From Ctena decussata (lineage: Eukaryota; Mollusca; Bivalvia; Lucinida; Lucinidae): a DNA stretch of 64,000 bases. The position numbers and the translations under genes were made by a program. Within the stretch, counting starts at the first letter, position 1. Each line of letters opens with the position of its first letter. The stretch lies in assembly GCA_963989385.1 (NCBI GenBank), contig OZ022503.1, forward strand, positions 69,538,123 through 69,602,122, read 5' to 3'. Shown here in pieces: positions 56,380 to 64,000 of the stretch. The notes under the pieces were generated by a model, which made no database searches, was not told the DNA's origin, and saw only the letters and a list, made by a program, of their open reading frames with translations.

Positions 56380-56627
56380 TAAGTGCTCAGTATTGTTGAA
56401 GCTTGCAGACTTTAAAAACGCATATTCAGACTCGTTTTGTAGTTGATTAGAGTTTAAATACTGTAAATATTGATGAAAATGAAATAATTATCTTCAGTTG
56501 GTGGGAACTTACACACATATACATGTAAAAGTACATTTCCCCAAACAGCCCTGAAGCAAAATCAAAAGTTACACATAATTGATTTTAAGATAAAGATTCT
56601 CTCTCTCTCTTTTCATCAAAAGACCGG

Positions 56628-56778
56628 CCCCGATAGCTCAGTGGTAGAGCGTCCGCTTCGGGAACGGGAGCTCGTGAGTTCGAATCCCGACCTTGTTTGT
56701 CGCAATAAAAGATGTACAGAGCTTATTTTGTCTGTTTCTAATATGCGACGTTAAATAAAGCCTCTTTATCTTTCTTTA
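56628..56778 (+). mobile_element. tRNA-derived SINE (family S4)
   Basis: GGCCCCGATAGCTCAGTGGT (A box), GAGTTCGAATCCCG (B box), then a short body ending GCGACGTTAAATAAAGCC. The acceptor and anticodon stems do not pair well, so it is treated as a SINE, not a tRNA gene. Its 3' end meets the MITE at 56779. Confidence 0.7.
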
Positions 56779-57703
56779 TGCCCCTATTCCACACAGACCA
56801 CGAATCCCACGAATCGCCACTAATTGAGAAATTTTAGGATTCGTAGCTGAATCGTAATCACTTCGTGAAGTTCTTAACTGAATCATTTATGTTCGTAGTC
56901 AGTTCTTGCAATTCTTGAGCAATCGGGAATTCGTGACAAAAGTTTTGAGCTGTTCAAAATTTTGGCCACGAATTCCCGATTCCAAAGATTCGTAGTTAAT
57001 TCGTAACACAGTCTTAGTGCATTCTTTGGCATCGTAACTGAATCGAAATCGATTCGGAGGCGTTTTTAGGGGTTCTCAACTCATTCGAGGATTCGTGAAT
57101 GTGTACCTTGATGCATTTGCGCACAGTGAAGAATCTGAACGCATGCATTTATCTACCCAGCGGGCAACTGACGTCTTACTAACGTCGATGAGACATCATT
57201 ACGTTGCAGTGACATTAGTACGACGTCGTTAAGAGGTCATGTTCCTGGTGGGTAGATACTTCATTTTGTGGCCATAGTTTGCTGATGACTCATACTTAAT
57301 ATGTGCATACAGCAAAGTGTCTGATCAGGATTTGGGCCTATTTATACATATTTTGAGAGAAAATCCCACGGATTTTCAAGAATAGTCACGAATTCAGTTT
57401 TATTCGTACCGGATTCGTAACTGCATTCGGCGTATTCTTAACTGATTCGTAACTAATTCTAAACGTTCGCGCCGTATGTCCAAAGAGATTCTTGTAAATC
57501 GTACTGAATTCTTGACAATATTCGTGCGAGTCCAGCCGAATCCAGTCGAATCCCACGAATATTCGTAACCCTATCGTACTTGTATCGTATCTGAATCGTA
57601 GAACATCACGAATTGGACCAGAAAATTTACAATCGCCACAAACTTCAAATTTTATCAATTCGTGACGATTCGTGGGATTCGTGGTCTGTGTGGAATAGGG
57701 GCA
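56779..57703. mobile_element. PIF/Harbinger-like MITE, 925 bp
   Basis: TGCCCCTATTCCACACAGAC faces GTCTGTGTGGAATAGGGGCA, with TTA at 56776-56778 and 57704-57706. The whole element is rich in GATTCGTANNTGAATCG variants. A family M element lies inside at 57155-57253. The 3-bp TTA duplication points to PIF/Harbinger. Confidence 0.85.
57155..57253. mobile_element. Family M element inside the Harbinger-like MITE
   Basis: CCCAGCGGGCAACTGACGTC to GTTCCTGGTGGGTAG, with ACGACGTCGTT inside. Confidence 0.7.
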
Positions 57704-57855
57704 TTACCTGTGCTCAAGCAGAATTTCTACATCTACATCTACCAATTAAGTGCATGGCCAATATTGGCATAGTCGCACTGTGAACAACCTTAAAACATTC
57801 GTGCTGGGAGGTTCTTATGTACAGTTAAAATCAGATAAAAACATGTTGTTCACAA

Positions 57856-58392
57856 TCACGGTCTTAGGACATCTGTACTGACAAGGAGCTTGAAGTCATC
57901 CCGAGTCGGTGCAGATATGACATTGGCAGGCAGACCATTCCAGAGACGGACTGTTGATGGAAAGAAGGATCCCTTGTAGGCGTTGATGGAGCAAAATATT
58001 GGCAGGAATCGTTGATGGTGTCCTCTAGTTGCTACTCCTGTGGCTGTCAGGTACTGGCCTGAAGGGATTTCAACGAGGTTATTGACGATCCTGTACATCA
58101 TTGAGACTTTGCTCTGGTCTCGCCTTGATTGAAGGTCCTCCCATCCAAGTTCTTGCAACATTGAAGTGACACTGCTGGTTCGGCGGTAGTCATTGCAGCA
58201 AAACCTGGCGGCACGCCTCTGTACATACTCCAATTTGGTTATGTTGGATTTTGTCACTGGGTCCCATACCGTCGAAGCATACTCAAGCTGAGGACGAACT
58301 ATGGACTTGTAGCATTTGGCCTTAACATCCTTTGGGCAGCTTGAAAGATTTCTGCGAAGGAAAGCTGTAGTCTGGTTGGCCCTTTTCGTCAC
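57856..58392 (-). pseudogene. LINE C-terminal region
   Basis: Continues the polyprotein after the frame break: CPKDVKAKCYKSIVRPQLEY, ASTVWDP, VQRRAARFCCNDY, FFPSTVRLWNGLPANV, then a stop. LEYASxVWDP and RRAARF are typical of the region after the reverse transcriptase in CR1/Jockey-type elements. Confidence 0.85.
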
Positions 58393-58423
58393 TGCATCAA
58401 TATGGCTGTTCCTGGACAGTTTA

Positions 58424-59470
58424 CTATCTATTGTCTATGGTGACTCCAAGGTACTTTGCTTTTGATGTTTCTTTCAAGGTCTGTCCATGAATGCTGTAAG
58501 AGGTTGGTATGACGTTTCGCTTGTTGGTGATCTGGATGTGTTCACACTTGTCTGGGTTAAATACCATCTGCCAATCTCTTTCCCATTCCTGTAGATGATT
58601 AAGATCTCTCTGTAGTGACTCTGCATCTTTCTGGTCTCGTATAACTCTGTACAGCAGACAGTCATCTGCGAAGAGTCGTACTGAAGAGGAAACTCTTGAG
58701 GGCAGGTCATTGATGTATACCAGGAACAGGAGAGGTCCAAGTACTGTACCCTGTGGAACTCCAGATGTGACAGCGGCAGGAAAAGAAGTCTTTCCATCAA
58801 GGACTACTTGCTCGTTCCTATCTGCGAGGAAACTTTGGATCCAGGATAGGTTCTTGTCTCTGATGCCGTAGTGATGGAGCTTGACTGCCAGGCGATGATG
58901 TGGAACTTTATCGAAGGCCTTGCTGAAATCCAACAAAATAGCATCAACTTGTTGCCGTCTGTCTAGTCCAACTGCGAGGTCATGTATGGTGGTGATGAGC
59001 TGTGCCTCACATGATCTCTTCTTCCTGAAGCCGTGCTGGTAATCACTCAGAATCTTGTTACTTTCCAGAAATTTCATGAGATGACTATGTACTATGTGTT
59101 CCATGACTTTGCAACAACAGGATGTCAGTGAAACTGGCCGATAGTTAGCAGCCTTGCTCTTGTCTCCTTTCTTGAATAGAGGTGTCACAAAGGCTCTTTT
59201 CCAGTCATCAGGAATCTGACCTTGTTCGTAGGAAGCTTGATATATGAGTGTCAGGGCTGGTGCAATGGAAGAGGTCATCTCCTTCAGGAATCTTGGTGAG
59301 ATCTGGTCTGGGCCACTAGCTTTGTGTGGGTTCTGGCCATCAAGCAGTTTTTTCACTCCATTTACCTGAATATTTAGGGGTGGCGCAGTATTAGCTGTGA
59401 GCTGTGCTTGTTTCCATGGTAGGCACTGAAGTGTTGTCTTCTTTGGTGAAGGCACTGACAAACTGCTCAT
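58424..59470 (-). pseudogene. LINE reverse transcriptase (broken)
   Basis: An open stretch of about 330 codons with reverse transcriptase motifs in order: HKASGPDQISPRF (about 49-61), TPLFKKGDKS...NYRPVSLTS (96-117), ILLDFSKAFDKV with catalytic Asp (178-189), SGVPQGTVLGPLL (236-248), RLFADDCLLY with the catalytic Asp pair (265-274), and KAKYLGVTI (near the end). The reading starts in a shifted frame: upstream codons belong to the frame of NEQFVSAFTKED. It ends prematurely where a 7-base insertion (AGATAGT) interrupts IDN|KLSRN. Core catalytic residues are intact. Confidence 0.9.
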
Positions 59471-59562
59471 TCAGGATCTCAGCCAGGTCTGTGGGTTCTG
59501 AATAGTTGATGCCATCTTTCTTCAATGGGGCTACACCAGAGCTGTCGCACTTCATATCCTTG

Positions 59563-60093
59563 GCCCACTTCGACTCGAACTGTAGTAGCTACTATAATTA
59601 CTAAAGTTCGAATCGAAGTGCTATGGTAGCTACTATAATGACGTCATGAACTTACTAAAGATCTACGGAGGTTGAGACCGCCGTTACTCTAGTAGCAAGA
59701 TGGCGGCCGCGGAAGACCCTTGCGATTTGCGGGTGTAAGACAAGTGTTTGTTTAACAAAGTTGTGTGCAAACAGTCATTTAATGAATAATAATGTTTCTT
59801 TTCCTGTTTTCAAAAAGAAATAAAGAATGCAATTAGGAAAAGCAAAGAAATACACAGTATTTATTTCTGTTTCCACTGCTATCAACTATTGTGCCAACTT
59901 TTGGCGTTCGATTGGTAATGCGAGTGCGCATGCCCAAACATACTACTATGGTAGGAACTTTAGTTCGATTGGGGAGGACCGTAACTATGGGGAGGACCGT
60001 AACTAATGTTGAAAGAACTTGTGGTCCGACCCAATTGCTTGACATATTAAGAGGCAATAAAATATGTTTAATTTAGTTCGATTCGAAGTGGGC
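59563..60093. mobile_element. 531-bp MITE inserted in the LINE
   Basis: GCCCACTTCGACTCGAAC faces GTTCGATTCGAAGTGGGC. CCTTG is duplicated at 59558-59562 and 60094-60098. Inside is a further palindrome around AGTAGCTACTATAATTACTA. Removal restores the LINE reading across AYIK and the following residues. Confidence 0.9.
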
Positions 60094-60138
60094 CCTTGAT
60101 GTAGGCGAAGAGCTTTTTGTTGTTGGAGCCTGGTTCAC

Positions 60139-60893
60139 TTACCATACTGCTAATGTATCATCATGGGCACTTCGACATGCTTGCTGGGTTTCTTTCTGGA
60201 TCTTCCTGTAAAGATGCCAGTCAGCCTGTGTCTTGGTAGCACGTGCTTTCTTGAAGGCCCTTTTCTTCTTTCTTGAGAGACGACGGATGTCACGGTTACA
60301 CCATGCTAGGCTGAATCGAGTCGACGTCAATTTTGAAGGAACAAATGTATCAATGCTCTCAATGCACTTCTGTCTGAAACAATTCCAAAGTACATTCACC
60401 GGTGTGGAAGTGGAGAAGTCCTTGGTGAATTTCTCGGTGAACTTGGCCAAGTCCTCTTCCATGGCTTGCTTGTTTGCCCTCTTCCAAAGGTAAACTTTTC
60501 TCTTCACTGGCTTCTTGCGTGCAGGTAAAACATTGGAGTCCACAAGCACAACGTCATGGTCACTTAAGCCAGGCAGGGAAACACACCTTTCTACAAGTGA
60601 TGGCCTGTTGGTGCCAAAGATGTCCAGGGTAATGTCTATCCTTGTGGGAAAGTCCACTATCTGCTCACATCCGATGTCATTGAAGGTGTCCAAGAAAAGC
60701 TGGTTGATTAATACTGGATAGCTGTGCCCAGAGATAGTGTCTGTTTTCCAGTCTAAGTCTGGTAGGTTCGCATCTCCACCAATCAAGAGGATATGGTCCC
60801 TGAATCTAGAGTGCAGATCATTTAAGGCTGTGCAGAGTTCTTGGGAGTAGTCCAGGTTGTTATCAGAGGGTCTGTATAAGCATAGTTCTAACT
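60139..60893 (-). pseudogene. LINE endonuclease, C-terminal part
   Basis: Frame LLIGGDANLPDLDWKTD and GLSDHDVVLVD carry the GDxN and SDH active-site motifs of LINE AP endonucleases. It opens upstream as far as LCLYRPSDNN. After ACRSAHDDT the frame shifts by one base; the shifted reading continues SMVSEPGSNNKKLFAYIK toward the MITE. Catalytic residues before GDxN are lost by truncation. Confidence 0.8.
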
Positions 60894-63185
60894 TTAAAAC
60901 GGCAAAAGATGTCCCGTAGCCTTGTTGTCAGGCTTTGGGTGTTCGAGGCCCACCCTTTATGAAAGTCAAAGCCTGTCTCTCTCTCTTTTCGCTGCCTTTA
61001 ACATAGTTTGTAAATATAATACAGGTAAGCATTATCTAGTGACGGTGCGCCTCCAAGTCAACGGCAGTACTAGCCATGCCCGGCTGTCGTACTACACCTG
61101 CGGAAGAAAAAGCGTTTATTTTGTCATGACAATCACATGGAGCATTCGTGTGTCGTCATACTTTAATTTTGACTGACGCTTGATTCAAACTAAAGGCTTG
61201 CAGTAACGATCGATATTATTGGCTTAGCGCTTCAGTTTTGCTGCAATCAGTGCTACACCCCCTTTTTTAAGGTCAGCCCTCGCTATACTGGTCGTTGTCA
61301 GTCATATACAAAACACACTTCATGACCTTGCCGAATGCGTGTGTCCAAAATTTCGGAGCACAATATGTCCGTCGCTACAAAGTATATTTCTGAGTGTTTC
61401 TATGGTTTTATAACCTAAGGTGTATGATACATGTTTTCGGCCATTTTTACAAAGGGTAACAACTTTTGTTGTGACTACCTGTTTGCTTCCCTGCACGACA
61501 TAGCCCTTCCAATCTAATCGTTAAGGAATGAAAAGGTCCATGAGGTCGCTATAGTGAAATATTTGAATTGAGGTTGGGAAGAATTAAATACCGCGATTGC
61601 ATTCGACTAAACCAGAAAACTTGCCAAAAGAAATATGTGGCCGACGACGAAGCCGCCTATGTTTTATGGTTCACTTCTGCAAGTCGCAGACCAGACACAA
61701 ACTGAAGATTTGTAAGATACACCTTAAAATACTGACGTTATACACAGTCAAATTAGAATTATACGGATAGTCTTTCATCCGTATGTGTGTGCGTCACCAT
61801 TTATTTCGTCATAATTTGTAATTTTCTAACGGTTTATATGTAAATAAAAGCAGAAAGACAAAAGAGTACACAACTAAACCACCCCCGTGTACCATACCTC
61901 AAACTCCTGAATAAACAGCAAAGACCTGGTCTAATACCTTGAGCTTGACGAAACTCCGATTTTATTTTTGGATTGGTCTCCGTTACGTCTGCGGGTATTT
62001 CAGAAAATGACAAAATGAAAAAAACAATACCAGGAGTGCAATTTCGTTGCTCTAGCAAAGACCCAGATCAGACGGCTACAAGGAAGAACCTTATCCGGCA
62101 CTATTCCCGATTCACATGGCTCTGTACTTTGCGTTTATTTATTTCATTTTATTTATTTTTTTTAGTTTGATATTCAACAATCGAGAATAAAATATGTGTA
62201 AGTAATAAGCTGCGAAACCCAAGAATAATGGAAAATCTTTCTTTACGATCAGTCTGCACACATGCGCAGTTTGGCCAGGGTACACGCAAAAAATAAACTG
62301 AACAGTGCACATATTTAGGTGACTGAGTACACTTTAATCCCTTTTCAATTTTGCCATCGGGTCAAATTTTAAAGGAAAGAATTTGATCCTCAAACAGCCA
62401 ATTTTTGCATATGTTTAAGAAGCGTTTCATCGCCCAAGGCAACAAAGAAAGTCAACACCGCATCGCAAAGGTCTCCAGTAATTAGTACAGTATTACTATT
62501 TTTTTTACCTTACATTAAGTAATTCCGATTTTGTGCTAATCCGAGTCTTCTCTGGCGTCATGGTGGATATTCTTTATTTTGACACTAACAAGCCATGTCG
62601 ATTAGTATTATCAATTTTGATTAACTTTGTTAATATTAGCAGTGGTAGTAAACATCTGCTAATTCACTCTCTATGAAAACACATGTCGTGTTATCTCAGA
62701 TACAGATCTAGCGATTTCTCAACGTATGTTTTGTAAAATTGAGATAAATTACCTCAGAATTACTATTACTTATTACAGGTCTAAAATTTACAAATGATAG
62801 CACGTCTAATACTTAATTAATGCAAAATTTTATTGGGCAGTTTGAAGTAGACTGGGATGTATCTTTATGCCTTTGATCGTTTGAAGATTACAGTTTCTTT
62901 GATGTTTTCAGTAACTCACTGTGTAATTGAGATTTTTTATTCAAGATCTATTTTCTTCGGGTAGTAAATATGATTGAAACACTTGACCTCCAACAGATTT
63001 CCTAATCTAGATATCTACAATAACTATTGACTTTGGTTGTGATTATTTGAAGAGTCGGATGTAAATTTCTTATGACATAATTATGCAAGAATTCATTTTA
63101 AAGAAAGCCTTGAATTATAATTTTTATGGTTACTTAATCTTGGGTGTGGAAAAAGTCTTGCGAAAAGGTATGAGAATCATCCCTC
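60894..63185. other. No gene recognised
   Basis: 60900-60990 has a tRNA/SINE-like remnant (GGGTGTTCGAGGCCCACC). 61430-61520 belongs to the degenerate AAGGGTAACAACTTTTGTTG family. The rest is AT-rich and unrecognised. Confidence 0.4.
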
Positions 63186-63300
63186 GCTTTTGCGTGATAT
63201 TTCAATAGATTCTTCATGCGAATGGAGAAAGGCTCCGATCAGACTGCGCGAATGGCCAGGCTGATCTGAGTCTTTGCCGTTCGCACTTTCCGTAGTATAG
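63186..63300. repeat. Fold-back F2 fragment
   Basis: CCGATCAGACTGCGCGAATGG and GCTGATCTGAGTCTTTGCC match the right half of F2. Confidence 0.55.
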
Positions 63301-63513
63301 TTGAAATTATATACTCCGCGATTTCAGAATAGTTTCTGAATGAACACTTTTATCAATAAATTGTTTGAAACAATCTCATCACCAAACAAAATACGCACAT
63401 GTACTTTTCATATTTTTAGACAGAGCAGTGTCTGGAAAGTCACGTGCTACTTGTGAATGACAAGGTTATTTTTGGGTTTTTGTAAAACCACTAACGATTG
63501 GCTAAAGCTTTTG

Positions 63514-64000
63514 TTAGCTCACCTGAGCCAGCGGCTCCGGGGGAGCTTATAGGATGGTAAGGCTCCGTCGTCCGTCGTCGTCCGTCCGTCCGTCCGTCCG
63601 TCCACAATTTCAAACGACTTCTCCTCTGAAACCGCTGGGCCGATTGTAACCAAATTTCATATAGAGCCTCCTGGGACCTTAGGAACGAAAAGTTGTTCAA
63701 ACGGTCCTGGTCACATGACCAACATGGCCGCCATGCCCATATATGGTAAAAACCTGAAAAAATCTTCTTCTCCAGAACCGATAGGTCGATGGTCTTGAAA
63801 CTTGGTATGTAGCATCGGGTACGCGAGTACTACCAAGATTGTTCAAATTATGACCTTGGGTTGACCTTGACCTTTTTTACGGTAAGGTCAAATTTGCTTA
63901 CTCATGCTTTTATATGGCAAAATGCTGCAACATAAGATATCTTGGAAACTGTTGAAGATTTTGGCCTAGAAATTGGTACATACAGTCATCTTAATGACTA
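63514..64000 (-). mobile_element. Helitron-like element, 3' end, continues off the window
   Basis: On the minus strand it ends hairpin GAGCCGCTGGCTC, AGGTGAG, CTAA (complement at 63514-63517), preceded by CCATCCTATAAGCTCCCCCG and a (GGAC)n tract (63572-63602). The core matches 2971-5244 (CTTGAAACTTGGTATGTAGC, CCGTAAAAAAGGTCAAGG in reverse). Opposite orientation to the copy at 2971-5244. Confidence 0.7.

Larger units (their letters stand above)
57727..60893 (-). mobile_element. 5'-truncated non-LTR retrotransposon (CR1/Jockey group)
   Basis: Minus-strand LINE. In order it holds the C-terminal part of an AP endonuclease, a spacer, a reverse transcriptase and a conserved C-terminal region, ending in a short (TAGATG)n tail near 57727-57745. 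The 5' end is cut within the endonuclease at about 60893. At least three frame breaks (near 60139-60165, 59380-59460, 58405-58424) and a 531-bp MITE make it inactive. The assignment to the CR1/Jockey group rests on motif style only. Confidence 0.85.

Noticed and set aside
56630..56700. Candidate functional tRNA gene
   Set aside because: A and B boxes are present but acceptor and anticodon stems do not pair, and a SINE body follows.

Overview
This window looks like nuclear DNA of an invertebrate animal, most likely a heterodont bivalve mollusc. The sequence shows intron-split genes, dense families of palindromic and tandem-repeat mobile elements, tRNA-derived SINEs and a non-LTR retrotransposon. 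There are no operons or bacterial-type gene spacing. The bivalve assignment is an inference from the general look of the repeats, not from a search.

Two host genes can be supported, both on the minus strand. (1) Two consecutive 177-nt exons (21200-21024 and 15051-14875) encode the start of a coiled-coil protein; the rest was not found. (2) Five exons between 40538 and 29237 join in phase into a secreted protein of about 297 residues: a signal peptide, a linker of about 70 residues and one von Willebrand factor A (vWA) domain with an intact metal-binding (MIDAS) site. I assembled this gene by matching splice sites and reading phases.

Layout. 1-7.4 kb: a recent tandem duplication, one copy of which is interrupted by a 2.3-kb tandem-repeat element. 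8.3-14.7 kb: simple tandem repeats and nested elements, including a Helitron-like element with two others inside it. 14.8-21.2 kb: the coiled-coil gene with a TTAA-flanked element, SINEs and a 629-bp palindromic element in or near its intron. 21.7-28.6 kb: palindromic elements, SINEs and a tandem-repeat element split by a mariner-like insertion. 29.2-40.5 kb: the vWA gene, whose introns are full of MITEs. 41-57 kb: repeats only, with possible pogo-like termini at 47.2 and 54.85 kb. 57.7-60.9 kb: a broken, 5'-truncated LINE with a 531-bp MITE inside it. 61-63.2 kb: nothing recognised. 63.5-64 kb: the start of another tandem-repeat element running off the end.

The most interesting signals are: a family of non-autonomous elements with a fixed structure (5' CAAGA plus hairpin, subterminal inverted repeats, 3' hairpin followed by CTAA), with an empty site for one copy preserved nearby; a dispersed short element carrying ACGTC/AACGTT palindromes that include CRE-like TGACGTCA sites; and several clean nested insertions with exact target duplications that give a relative order of events.
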